Below, in pieces: positions 48,315-59,542 of a stretch of DNA of 64,000 nt (position 1 is the stretch's first letter; the number at the start of each line of letters is the position of its first letter). The notes under the pieces are model-generated. The model did not search any database. It was not told the origin of the DNA and saw only the letters and a list, made by a program, of their open reading frames with translations. Where the stretch lies: assembly GCA_965178125.1 (NCBI GenBank), contig OZ237764.1:496001-560000 (forward strand), given 5' to 3'. Source of the stretch: Bilabrum cf. latius (lineage: Eukaryota; Bigyra: Bicosoecida; Bigyra; Bicosoecida). The translations under genes were made by a program, and so were the position numbers.

Positions 48315-49410
48315 TCAGACCTGTCGAAAGTTGCGGCTCAAAAAGGTAAGTAAGGCCCAAATAAGTACCTCTGCCAAAAATAAGTACCCCCACCAAGAAA
48401 AAGCCGATTGGATTATATGCTGTAAAAATGGTAAAATAGCCTCTAGAAGCGTGCGGGATGCCGCAGCACCGCAGTCCGGTCACCTGAGCACCACAGCACG
48501 GCCTACAGCGTACCAGGGCTGACCCACACAGGCAACCCCTTTCGCGCTGGCCTTCGCTAAGACATGCGCCCAACTTGAACTACGACGCTTGCTAGCATTC
48601 TACCGTTGGGACGAAGGCGCCTGCAAGCACGAGATCACCGCAAAGCGACCTCATTTGACTCGCTGGAAATCAGAGACAGGGTCACTCCTCGCCCCCACCT
48701 CCCCCACTAGGCGCCTCCGTACCATCTACTGCAGCCCCAGCAGCTTGCTGACCATCGACTCCGCCTCCAGCATGGGCAGCATCCAACAGGTCGTTATCGC
48801 CCTCCTCCTCGTACTCGATGTCCTTGAGTCCGAGATGGGTGCAGTTCTCGGTGGTGTCGTCCAAGACCGCTCTGACCGAAGCTTGCACCTCCTTCACCCT
48901 CTCATCAGGGAAAAGGCCACCGCACCGGCCCAGCCACGCAGGAAGCCACTGGTCGAGGTACGTCTGATGGTTGTCTCGGATCAGAAGGACCAACTGCACG
49001 GTGTCGATCGTCCTGCTGCTCTGCCGACGGTCGCTACAGGCGGCAGCGGTTGCGGAGGACCTCGGCCATGTCCAGGAGGAGGCACTATTCGGCGGTCACC
49101 TTGAGTTTTTTACTCGACTTGTTTGCCTTCAAATAGCGGGTGATCTTCTTTTTCCCGTCGCGCTAGGCCGCGGGAGGGCGCCTCTCTCGGTTGATCGCCT
49201 CTGCGCCGGAAAATGAAAGCGCGGTCGTCCTCTCATGAATCTATAAAATAAAGAGGAAACACCACCAATCGACTAAGTTACTTATTTTCTATCTTACTGC
49301 GGCTTTTGGTACTCCCCGGCATGCGTTTTATGCAAGATATGTGGCTTGCCTGGACTTACTTTCGCCCCGAAAAAGCAAGTCATGAAGATAAGTACCTTCG
49401 ACAGGTCTGA
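48315..49410. mobile_element. Second inverted-repeat element, about 1.1 kb
   Basis: The left end TCAGACCTGTCGAAAG and the reverse complement of the right end TCAGACCTGTCGAAGG form a TIR of about 15 bp. AAGTAC/TAAGTA-rich sub-terminal DNA lies at both ends. The flanks TCCAAAAT / TCCAGATT may be an imperfect 8-bp target duplication. The paralogous locus near 53325 lacks it. A 105-codon minus-strand frame (48999-48682, ending TGA) with no recognised motif lies inside. Confidence 0.65.
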
Positions 49411-49688
49411 TCCAGATTGACTGGATTGTAGGATTATATCTGGATCTCTACATTGAAACCTGTATCCCTTACACAAACATCAAGTATCCCCGGATTAAGT
49501 CGGCTAGTTTTGGACGGCAGCTGCAGCGATCCGTGTCCGCTGGTCGCGGGCTGGCGCCAGATCCCGCACATCTTCACGCGCTTCAAGGGTCAGGTTCGGG
49601 GCTGCAACCGTCGGTAGCGGTTACTTAATTGAATCGCCGGTGGCCCCGGGGTTAGGTGCTTCTGGCTCGCATCCGGATCAGATCTCAG

Positions 49689-49747
49689 CCCCGCTATGGT
49701 AATAAAAAATTGATGGTAATAAATAATTTATTTATTCCAATGCGGGG
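49689..49747. mobile_element. 59-bp MITE-like insertion
   Basis: Termini CCCCGC...GCGGGG with extended inverted similarity (CCCCGC-A-TGG-AATAAA). It lies in DNA otherwise alignable to 53460-53510, where it is absent. AGATC occurs close to both sides. Confidence 0.55.
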
Positions 49748-49751
49748 GGGA

Positions 49752-52000
49752 GATCCGGAAGGAAGCAGCCACGGTGTGTCACTGGCATGCTGCCTCAGGC
49801 TCGGGCCTGCATCAAGCTCCGGTGGCCATCCTGCTGCTTTTACTCCTAGCAAAGCCTTACACATGTCTCACGGACTGGCATCAAGCTACGTGGTACCTTG
49901 CAGCCCATGGCATGAGTGGCTGGCACTCGAGAGTCGAGACTCTCAGCCTGCTAGGCTAATGCTCGATGAGGCCCCGAGGGGATAAGTCTCCCCTTCCAAA
50001 AACAGTCGGAATGTCTCAGCAGGTTGTTTGATGTGACACCTAGCGCGTGCGCTTCAGATTATAACTTATATTCGGTGACTTTTGCAGTCGATTCAACTCG
50101 CGCCCTTGTTCGGTGTGAAAGCATTTCGCATACATGCGCCAACAAGGCGAAAGCAGGTCCCGTCATGCATCGTAGGGATCGCACGCACGCCACTCGTACA
50201 TCTGCGCGACCGCCGTACAAAGACCCTCCTCACATAGTCTGGTACCCGTCCCAGTAAGCAAAAGCGTTCTCGAAACTGTGTCCCGGCTCTCCCTCAGGCC
50301 AGCCGTGACACGACCGCCAGGCTATTGAGAGCGTAGCCTGCTGGCGCAGGTAAACGATGTTTTTATCAATCTTCAGCGCCATTACCGTGGGCCGCATGTA
50401 GGACGTGTCGACGCTCCACAGGTACGCCCCGCTGTCCATGTCCACCAGAGCGAGATCTCCCGTGCGGTCGCACTCCTCCCCCGTGATGACGAGTGCGCAC
50501 TCCTGGGCCTTGCCCTGGGTTTCTGTCGCCCAGTTCTTGTCTCCGACATCAAATGTCCCCACCAGGTTGCAGTCGTCCTTTACTGTCAGAGAGGCTTTGC
50601 TGTTGCCCCCCTTCCGGAGCGACTGCCCCATGGCCAGCACCTGAGTGTCCCACAGAGTATGCCCCTGGGCGGCAGGTCGCTTAGCAAGCGCCTGGGGGTC
50701 GCAGCGAGGTACTATCCCGATGATGGCCTTCTACAGCGCCTTCGACTTGCGACCGTTGCCGTAGGTGTCGTCTTGGTCAGGACTTTCCAGATCCTTCGAC
50801 CCCGATGACCACACGATAGCACCTCCCTGCTAGTGCAGGACTGCATTCCCAGCCCCCTGCATACGAAGGGTGTCTGCACCCGGGTCCATCAGCGAGGCAG
50901 GCACCCGCCAGACGTACTGCCCGGAGGCGCTGTCCACGATGGCCAGGTCGCCCTTGGTGTCGCACCCGTCCCCTGTGATGACGAGTGCGCACTTTCCCTC
51001 AGTACCCTTGCCCCTCGTGTTAGTCGCAAATCGCGCTTCGTCCTCTCGGTACACCACCAGGTTGCAGTCTCCCTGCATGCGTAGCTCGAACCCCTCCCCC
51101 GCCCTCAAGGAGGCCCCGGGTCGCAGCGCCTGCCCCGGAGACAGCAAGTTGCCGCCGGTCACTTGTTGGTATGACGATTCCAGGACGCCTGCATCGCACT
51201 GCAGATTGTGCACGTCCTCCCGCACCTCCAGATCGAAGTGGAGGTACCCCGTACCGCTCACCACGTTATAATCATCTTTGGTGCTCCACAGCAGCTGCGC
51301 GCCTTCCTGAAGGAGGACGACATTGCCGTCCCCCTAGACCAGAAGCGTATCCACCTCTGGTGTGAAGATAGAAGATTGCACTCGCCAGAGGTACTTGCCC
51401 GTAACCGTGTCGATGATGGCCAGGTCTCCCTGCGTGCTGCACGATGCATCCGTCATGAGCAGCGCGCAGTGGTTGGCCTGTTCTGGTCGGTGCACGGCTA
51501 TCATTTCCTTGTCCGAGTCGCCAGTTATCTACAGGTAGCAGTCATACCGGAGCCACATTCTCGTCGAATCCTTGGTCAATGCATCATCGTATGAGTACTC
51601 GGCAGAATGCAGAATCTCGCCTCTCCGGAGCCTGTCGCCCTTTGCCGGCTTCCTCGCGGCCAAGGCGCTCACATCACAGGAGTACATGTCAATGTTGTCC
51701 TCGTTCAGGCGTGTAGTCCATACTTGGCCAAGATTGTTGCTGCTGCTGGTGTGGACCGAGACCGACGAAGAAGAGCCAGCACGAAGGTGCTGCTGGCCTG
51801 CTGCTCGACGCCCATGCACGCAGAGCGCCGAACAGGCGGCGAGAGCTACCAACACAGAAACGATTGATCGCATTATTGCAGATCTGAGGTTGACACGACC
51901 GTTGTATCGCTTAACGATGACGCAGTCGGCGGCCATGAGGTGTGCGACGAGTCGCGCGCACGAGCAAATATGCTTCGTCACCCGCCGGCGCCGCAGCGGA
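49752..52000. repeat. Segmental duplication, copy A (3' part)
   Basis: Lectin A and its downstream flank (a short + frame with VAILLLLLLAKP... at about 49816) align with 53450-55400. With the propeller 3' end (45891-46590) this is one tandemly duplicated block; copy A was later expanded by three insertions. Confidence 0.8.
50230..51873 (-). CDS. Secreted bulb-type (mannose-binding-like) lectin A
   Basis: ATG 51873 to TGA 50232-50230 encodes 547 residues across TAGs at 51529, 51334, 50830 and about 50722. The signal peptide is MRSIVSVLVALAACSALC. Several B-lectin-like units each carry a QxDxNxVxY-type motif: (TAG)GDGNVVLL at 51334, QGDCNLVVY (about 51070), QGAGNAVLH (about 50850) and a degenerate DDCNLVGTF (about 50560). 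Repeated CALVITG-C...GDLA-VD-SG-Y-WRV segments alternate with them. The lectin probably binds mannose or other glycans outside the cell, consistent with the neighbouring secreted glycan-active propeller. Paralogue of lectin B (53688-55358). It is read away from an inverted-repeat-rich upstream region (52026-52240). Confidence 0.88.
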
Positions 52001-52025
52001 ACTTTGGGCTGTGGCGGAGGGCGGC

Positions 52026-52240
52026 CATGCCCGAGCCAAACTTTCGGCTCGGGCAAAAGGCAACTTTGCCCGAGGCTTATTATTTTATATTTAAACTGGG
52101 TTTGCCGCGATTTCAGCGATCGCGCCCGAGCGGAAAGTTAGGCTCGGGCGCCGAGCACCTGCGCCCGAGCCTAGCATTGGGCTCGGGCAGGGGCGCCCTC
52201 CGCCCGAGCCTAGGGTTTTCTTTTTTTCGGCTCGGGCACG
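52026..52240. repeat. Cluster of GCCCGAGC / GCTCGGGC motifs in both orientations
   Basis: Nine copies of the octamer-like core in about 215 bp, alternating in orientation, able to form many hairpins. It sits upstream of the lectin A start codon and has no counterpart upstream of lectin B. Confidence 0.8.
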
Positions 52241-52513
52241 GGTATTTTGCTGATAAATCGGTCAGTAACTGCGAAATATGAAGAGTCTCAGCACCTACAT
52301 CGCGCAAACGTGCAAATGCATTGGCAGCACTCGTCGCGAACGTCGGGGACTCTGCCGAACGATAACCACTATCAACCTAGCCAACTAGCAATACCAATCA
52401 TGCTCCAATCAAGCGCTTGCCAGGGCATTTATTTTTGGGAACGGGTGGGACAGTAACTGAATTTACTTATTTTGTGTAATGGTTGTTGTTGGATACCATT
52501 AGATGGTACCATA

Positions 52514-52543
52514 GGATGTTAAAAACCGCAGGTTTTAACATCC
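52514..52543. repeat. Perfect 11-bp inverted repeat (hairpin)
   Basis: GGATGTTAAAA - 8-base loop - TTTTAACATCC, close to the left junction of the second duplication copy (homology begins about 52605). It could be a MITE end or a junction scar. Confidence 0.7.
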
Positions 52544-52604
52544 CAAGTTGGGGGAGACTGGAAGAGAAATTTATTTCTCGCACCGGTCTACCCGTCGGGG
52601 GGGT

Positions 52605-53246
52605 TCGCTGGATGGTGGACTATCCTGGACCAAGGCCAAGAAGGAGCCAAAGACCGGGTTCATCGGAAGCCCAAGGGCATATCAAGGCAGACACCGTCAA
52701 CAACGACACCCGCTATGGCAGCTGGACAATTCTGGCATCTTCAATAGCCTGGACCGCGGTGACACGTGGGACGAGTGCAAGTTACAGCCTTTCAACAATG
52801 GTGTGCTCAACAACGGGCTCGCCGTGGTGAAAGACTCCACCGGTGGATACGGGGGCAAGCCGGGCCAGTCGGTGGTGCTGTCGGCAGGGCAATCGAGGGT
52901 GCTGGGCGAGGGCTTGCAGGTGTCATACGACGGCTGCAACACATGGCATGCACTGCCGGGGAGCGGGAATTTCACCTGGAAGTACCCCATGGGGAGCAGC
53001 GATGGGCCCATGCTTGACGCGCACGAAAGCGGCGGGATCGTGACGACAATGGGGCGGGGTGCAAACTACCCTGACACATTCTCCGTGTGGGCCAGCAGCG
53101 ACTTCGGGCAGACCTGGACGGACGTGGCAGACGTAACGAAAGGACAAAGCGTGCGCGCTTCGGGCCTGTACATTGACAAGTGGGACCCGAAGCGCATCTT
53201 CATCTCAACAGGCGGTCGGAGTCTTGCCATTGTCACGCTGGAGTGA
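52605..53246 (+). pseudogene. Duplicated 3' fragment of the Asp-box propeller gene
   Basis: Homologous to 45891-46544 with only scattered substitutions. It lacks the whole 5' three-quarters, the signal peptide and a start codon. An 11-bp deletion (after GGAAGC, near 52670) shifts the frame and a 1-bp deletion (near 52715) restores it, leaving about 15 altered codons. It ends at the equivalent TGA (53244-53246). It is probably not expressed as a functional enzyme. Confidence 0.85.
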
Positions 53247-53687
53247 TTCAAAGCATGTGAAGGCAACGGTTGGAGCAGTGTCCCCATCTTGGATGCTTCC
53301 AGTGATGTGACATGACTGTGCCACTTGACTGGACTACAGGATCACATGTGGTTCTCTAAATTGAAACCTACACCCGTGCATTTGCGTGAACATTATGCAT
53401 TCCCGGATTAAGCCGTCACCTGTTCAGCCACGCCCATCACCATCCGGTTTACTTGCTCCTGGCTCGCAAGCGGAATCTGGAATCCGGATCGGATCCAGAG
53501 GGAAGCAGCCGCGGCATGCCAGGGGCCTGCGTCAGGCTCTGGTGGCCATCTTGCTGCTCTTGCTCCAAGCACAGCCTTGCATAAGTTTCGCAGACTGGCA
53601 TCAAGCTATGCAGTACACTGCAGCCTTCTACACGAGTGGCTGGTAGACCCGCACCCATATCTGCAAGACCGCCGCACAAAGATCCCC

Positions 53688-55358
53688 TCACTTATCTTGG
53701 AACTTGCCCCAGTAAGCAAACGCCTCCGTGAAACTGGATTCGGGCTTTCCCTCAGGGCTGTGGGATCCCTTGCCGGCATCCGACCGCCAGATTCGTGAGA
53801 GTGTAGCCTGCTGGCGCAGGGACAGTGTGTTGTCATATAGCTTCATCATCCTGGCCGTGGGCCGCATGTAGGACGTGTCGACGCTCCACAGGTACGCCCC
53901 GCTGTCCATGTCCACGAGAGCGAGATCTCCCACGCGGTCGCACTCCTCCCCTGTGATGACGAGTGCGCACTTCTGGGCCTTGCCCTGGGTATCCGACTTC
54001 CAGTTGATGTATCCGTCCCCGGCAGTCTCTACTAGGTTGCAGTCGTCCTTTACTGTCAGAGAGGCCTTGCTGTTGCCCCCCTTCCAGAGCGACTGCCCCA
54101 TGACCAGCACCCCGGAGTCCCACAGAGCTTGGCCCCGGGCGGCAGGTCGCTTGGCAAGCGCCTGGGGGTCGCAGCGAGGAGCCGTCCCTTCGATGGCTGC
54201 CTACAACGCCGCTGTCTTACGACCATTACCGAAGGTGTAGTCGAAGTCAGGACTAACCAGGTCCGCCGACCCAGATGACCACGCGATAGCACCTCCCTGC
54301 TGGAACAGGACTGCATTCCCCGCCCCCTACAGACGAAGGGTGTCTGCGCCCGGGTCCATCAGCGAGGTAGGAACCCGCCAGATGTACTGCCCGGAGGCGC
54401 TGTCCACGATGGCCAGGTCGCCCTTGGTATCGCACCCGTCCCCCGTGATGACGAGAGCGCACTTCCCCTCGGTACCCTTGCCCCTCGTGTAAGTCGAAAA
54501 TCGCGCTTTGCGCCCTAGGTGCACCACCAGGTTGCAGTCTCCCTACATGCGCAGCTCGACGCCATTCGCCCCCCCCACCCTCAAGGCGGCCCCGGCTCGC
54601 AGTACCTGCCCCGGAGACAGTACGTCACCGCCGGTCACTTGTTGGTACGACGATTGCAGGACCCTTGCATCGCATTGCAGACTGTGTATGTCCTCCCGCA
54701 CCTCCAGATTGAAGTGGAAGTACCCCTAACTGCTCGGCAAGTCCTTTTTTTGTTTGGTGCTCCACAGCAGCTGCGCGCCTTCCTGGAGGAGAACGGCATT
54801 ACCGTCCCCCTGGGCCAGAAATGTGTCCACCTCGGGTGTAAAGGCAGAGGATTGCACCCGCCAGAGGTACTTGCCCGTATCCGTGTCGATGATGGCCAGG
54901 TCTCCCTGCGTGCTGCACGACGCATCCGTCAAGAGCAGCGCGCAGTTGTGAGCATGCTCCTCACGGTTGCCCGAGGCGAACAATTCCGTCTGGCCCTTCC
55001 TATCGACGACCAAATTGCAGTCAGCCCGGAGCCACACCATCGTCGAATCTTTCGACAACGCATTACCGAGTGCGCCCACGGCGGAATGCAGAATCTCGCC
55101 TCTGCGGAGCCTGTCGCCCACTGCCGGCTTCTTTCTCGCGGCCAAGGCGCTGACGTCGCAGGAATATGTGTCAAGTTTGTCAAGGTCGAGGTGTGCCGAC
55201 TGGATACCGCGGCTCTGATGCCTGCTGCTGGCGTGGACCGAGGCCGACGACGTAGAGCCAGCGCTGCGAAGGTGCTGCTACCCTCTTCTTCGTCGCCCGT
55301 GCACACTGACCGCCGAAAAGGTGGCAAGAACCACTAAAATAGTAACGATAGATCGCAT
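53688..55358 (-). CDS. Secreted bulb-type (mannose-binding-like) lectin B
   Basis: ATG 55358 to TGA 53690-53688 encodes 556 residues across TAGs at 55278, 54726, 54543, 54327 and about 54203. The signal peptide is MRSIVTILVVLATFSAVSVHG. Same layout as lectin A: QGDGNAVLL (about 54815), (TAG)GDCNLVVH (54543), (TAG)GAGNAVLF (54327) and a degenerate C-terminal unit with DDCNLVE. At five aligned positions one paralogue has TAG and the other CAG: 55278 (B TAG), 51334 (A TAG), 54543 (B TAG), 54327 (B TAG) and 50830 (A TAG). Two other TAGs align with Val (A, 51529) and Thr (B, 54726), showing ordinary divergence. Tandem duplicate of lectin A. Confidence 0.88.
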
Positions 55359-56340
55359 TCGTGCAGATCCGAGGTCGAGGAGACCGTTGTATCCCTTCCC
55401 GCTAGGAAGTGCGTGATTCGGCGAGAAGACACGCGCACGAGCAAATGTATGCTTAGAGTTGCAACTGCAGAGGCTGGATTGTTCGCCGATCGAGCCCCTA
55501 TTTGCACTGGATTCGACAATACTCTGCAGGTAGAGAGGCTGCAGCAGTCCGTGAATAGTTCGTGGTTCGTGATTTAAAGGTGCACGTTATCACGACTCCG
55601 CATCTGTAGATCTACTCAGTTTGACGGGGGCAGCATGCATTGCTGCCTCTCGACACGTAGCTGGCCCTGCCTGCCTGTGTCGTCCCGACGACTTCTGAGC
55701 TTCCAGACCCTTTTCGGTGTCTGCCTTCTTCGATACACTCCCATAGATCTAGCTCCCCCACGGCTCCGGGTGGATGAGGATGCGGGGCTTTGCAGCTGGC
55801 CAGCAGGCCACTGCCGGCATGGCTGCTGTCGGAGGACGGACGAGATGGGGCAGCGGCCTGCGGATCCGATGCAGTTTGTGAGTGCATGGTATTGGAGTCA
55901 CGCTGTTGCGTATGAGATGCCTCAATTTCATACTTAACCGCCACAGAAATGAAGGCAGAGACACAGACGGGGCAGTCGGTGAGGCCAGCAAGGTCTCTGA
56001 GATTGAGGTCGCGCGGTGGGCGCAGGACCCGCTCGAGGTGCACGCACAGAGACGTAGCGACGCGTAGGAGAACGAGAGTGCGGTCAATGAGGCCAGGTGA
56101 GTGATGAAGGGTGAGGACAGAGGAGAGTGGGTGATTGGGATCGGCCCTGCTGCTACCTATCAGATCATAGCAGCTTGCAGCTATTCGGGGGCATGCTTGC
56201 TGCTGCTCTCCCACCTGACAGCAACTAGCAGGACACAAGCATCAAGCTTCGGCCAAACCACGCGCCACTGCCGCCAGCGGCCTCTAAACCAGAATTGCGA
56301 CTCGTTGATCCAGCCCTTGCCCTCGCCTCTTGGCCTTCAT
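55359..56340. other. Intergenic, no gene assigned
   Basis: Between the lectin B start and the eIF4G-like gene end. Open frames exist on both strands (for example 56238-55612 minus and 55882-56067 plus) but neither shows a motif; a short exon cannot be excluded. Confidence 0.4.
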
Positions 56341-58718
56341 TTACTTGCCCAGCTTCGGAGCTGGCTTCTCCCATTGGCTCTTGCCGGTTTCCGTGTTGTA
56401 GTAGTACGCATAGCCCTCAGGTGTGTGAGCCGTCACCCATTGCTCGTCAAAGCCACCCTGCTACTCCTCCGAGGCATGCTTCTTCGTTGCCTAATGGCTC
56501 CGAGTTGAGACCCATCCTCTCTGCTCCACTTCCAGCACCTCGTGGCACAACAAGCGCAGTCGCGTATCGAGCTCCCCTGTTCTCTGAAGCTACTCCATAA
56601 CCTCGAGTACCCTAGGCATGAACGGCTTGTACTTGTAGTTCTTCTCCACTGCTATACTTTCGAATCTCGAGAAAGCTCCACCCACCCGGAGCGCCAGCGT
56701 GCATAGGCACTCGACGCTCAGCGTATTTGGAGACTCATCTGCCTGCTTGGCAGCATCAAGCGAGGCATTCGACAGTGGACCCAGCAAGAGGTGCTTGAGG
56801 CATACCATGATGATGGTTGGCGGCAGCACTCTCTGCAGGAAGATGTGTCCGATAAACGATGTACTGCTCAGCACACTCTTCTTGATCTCAGCTAGCTCAG
56901 CTGCCCGCTCTGTCCTCCTCTGCTCGAGCCGGTCTCTCAGCTGCCTGGTCAGCGTGCCATCCCTTAGGGCGTCATGCAGCTCTGTATCGTCCTCGCGCCG
57001 AGCCTTCAAAAGTGCAGCAATCGAATCCTGTCGCTTGAACCCCTTCATCGTGCGGGCGCCAAGCACGTTTTGCAGTTGGCTCCGACGGATGCCCTCTGCC
57101 AGTGCGGATGCCTCGTCTGTGGCCCTGCTGCATTTGACTGGTGGTGGAGTCAGCTTATCTCCAGACTGGTCAAAGTACCACCCTGGCTCCACTGGCATGC
57201 CCTTGAGCTGCTCCAGCTCCTCCTGTAGCAGCTCGATGGTACCTTCGTACGTGGTCTTGCCGTTGACGAGGTCAGCCACCTGCTTGTATGGGGACATGCC
57301 CTTCACAGTCGTTTCAATTGCGCCGCTGCTTGTGCTCGCACCAGCGCCAGTACCTGCACCTGGCCCTGCACCTGCTCCCAAGGCCGCTCCAGTGTCAGTA
57401 CCTACACCTGGCCCTGCAACTGCTCCCAAGGCCGCTCCAGTGTCAGTACCTCCCATATGAGTCGTGGCTAGGGCACCAGTCTGCTCCTAGATGGCGGCCT
57501 GGATTTTGCTGGCATGTCTTGCAGCCATCACAGCGAGCTCCATCTTGTCCTTCCTCGCCTCTAGGGCCTCCATCAGGGTCTAGACGGCCGACATTCGGGT
57601 CTGCTACAAGGCTTTACTAATCTTTGCCTCCTCTTCAGATACAAAAAGGGGCTTGACAAACCCCTTGGCCCAATTCATGGCCATAGGTTTGATGTTACGG
57701 AGAAGAACAGCGATGGCTTCCTGACGGTGCTCATCCAATAGGGCCTTCTTGATGATGAGGTCCACGATCGTCAACAACACACTGTAGGACTTGACCTCAA
57801 GTCCCTTCATCTCCTTCACCATTTCGTGCCGGTTGCTGGCAGTAAGCCGATCGAGTAGGCTGGTGACTGTCGTGGCCGCCCGCTCGTGCTCATCCCCAGC
57901 ATGCTCGTCCTCACCCGGCACTTGGTCTACGCCGGCGTCTTGCCTGTTCTGCACGCGCTTGAGGCGGGCCACCAGCTGCACGCGATCTGCCTCCGAGAAT
58001 CGGTCGCGGTCATGCCGCCTGCCCTTGCCTCCCTTTCGTCCCTTCTTGTTCTCCTTGACCTGCTCGCGAGGAGCCAGTGAGTAGCCCAGAACGCCCGCGA
58101 CCAGCATGCCATCTGGCCCAAAGGAGGACCTGCTTGGAATACTAGTCATGGCCTTCCTAATTCCGAGCATCTGGGCAACTGTGAACTTGCCTGGCACGGA
58201 TGTCTCTTCCAGCAGCGGGTCAAAGCCGTCGAGGGCTGCCTCGCCCGTAGCTGTGCCTGGGTGCGCTCGGTGGATCGGACGAGGGGGGGAGGCGAAGTCG
58301 GTGCAACTTGAATAGCCTGCAGTGTAGCCTGGTGCGAAATGCTCCCGTGCCTCAGCCCCGGGCTGGGCGGAGGGAAAGAGAGCAGGTGCTGCCGGGGCAT
58401 CCGGATGTATTTGCTCCTTCTGCTGCGCGAAGCTTGGCGGGGCTGACGCTTGTGAATCAGTTGCATCTAGCAAACCATCCCTTTCTTGCTGCTTCTTTAT
58501 GGCCTCTGCAGCCCACTCCACCTCCTATCCGCTGCTGTACTGGATCTTGAAAACGCGACGTGGGCGCTGTGTTCTCGGAACGGGTCCCGCCCCTGCTTGC
58601 GACGTGGTCGATGCTACAGACAGCTATGGTCCGGGTACTATGCCTTGCGCCTACCACTACTAGTACGCGGGAGGCGCCTGGTGCCTGAACATGTAGTGGT
58701 GCTGTGGCACGGCACTGG
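56341..58718 (-). CDS. eIF4G-like protein: MIF4G domain plus C-terminal WW domain; 5' exon(s) not found
   Basis: The frame runs from an apparent acceptor (ATCACCGCAG, exon from 58718; first Met at 58692) to TAA 56343-56341, about 790 codons with roughly 11 TAGs (several at 58670-58620, then 57604, 56590 and others). The N-terminal part is Gln/Pro-rich (APPAYQQWQAQG with TAG as Gln). MIF4G signatures: SLLDRLTASNRHEMVKEMK, LLTIVDLIIKKAL, KSVLSSTSFIGHIF, ILPP-like VLPPTIIMVCLKHLL, SVECLCTLALRVG and VLEVEQRGWVSTR. The MIF4G core is interrupted by an Ala/Gly/Pro tract and a coiled segment. The end carries a WW domain (W...GYAYYYNTETGKSQWEKP, about 56430-56360). Translation initiation scaffold is the best guess; another MIF4G family (NOM1, UPF2-like) is possible. 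Confidence 0.8.
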
Positions 58719-59137
58719 CTGCGGTGATAAGCGACTAACGAAAGTGGTTAGATCCAATCCGGATATACCGCAGGTGTACGAATATCTCAGTAAACAAACA
58801 AATTCGGTCTTGCCTTGAGACAAGGGTCCCGCGAATCCTCCTAGACCAGGACTGCGAAAAGGAAGAGACAGGCAGCAATCTGAGCCAAATCTAGGTATCG
58901 TGGGAGAGTTAGGTAATTCAATCATCCATCCACATGGAAACACTAACAATTGTTGTTGAGAATGTTGGCGATTCGGGTTCATGTTATTGAATTCTCGGCA
59001 CCAAACAGAATATGTCCAGCATCCAGATGGCCCTAGGTGGGAGTCTGGTATACAATTTTGAATCACACGCTACTACTAATATCAGTCCACATCTCAAAAC
59101 CATGGGCTTTGAGCCATCACGGTTCATGAAAATCCCT
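58719..59137. other. No gene seen
   Basis: Upstream flank of the eIF4G-like gene and downstream flank of the 59.1-61.5 kb gene. It may hide the first exon of the eIF4G-like gene; nothing specific was identified. Confidence 0.4.
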
Positions 59138-59542
59138 TCAACAAAGCAAGCAGATCCACGACCTGCTCCATAGCCCTGGGCCCCGCAGGCCCTGGCAAAG
59201 CAACCAGCCTGCCAAGCGCACTCGCAGCCTCGCCTCCCAGAGCGCCAGCACCCTCACAATCACCCTGGTTCCGAACGCCACAGGGAACACGAAGTCCTCA
59301 CGCACAACCCCAGCGATGCCATCAAGGAACAACGCCTGGGCCTCAGGGTCATCCCCCAGCATGCTCCTGATAGCACCTGCGATGCCTCGCACCGCCACAG
59401 CCATGCCCGCCTCGTTTTTCCTGTTCTTGTTGCCGCACGCGCTACGGCCAAGAAGGAGCTGCCGGGTATCGTGCCCTGAATGCTACGAGCCATCCAAGAG
59501 GCCTGGCTGAAGTTGATCTTCTGTTGGTGTCGCGATGCACGC
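59138..59542 (-). other. Open frame continuing in phase after a TGA stop
   Basis: Directly after TGA 59545-59543 the same frame stays open (one TAG) to TGA at 59138. It encodes a protein-like helical stretch (MAVAVRGIAGAIRSMLGDD..., VREDFVFPVAFGTRVIVRV). It could be a separate small gene starting at ATG 59404, a readthrough extension, or an exon reached by splicing that I could not place. Confidence 0.45.

Noticed and set aside
52605-53246. Fragment as an intact second propeller gene
   Set aside because: It lacks the signal peptide, most blades and a start codon, and has two frame-altering deletions.
55612-56238. 209-codon minus-strand frame upstream of lectin B
   Set aside because: Both strands are partly open here; composition is not convincing and no domain is recognised.
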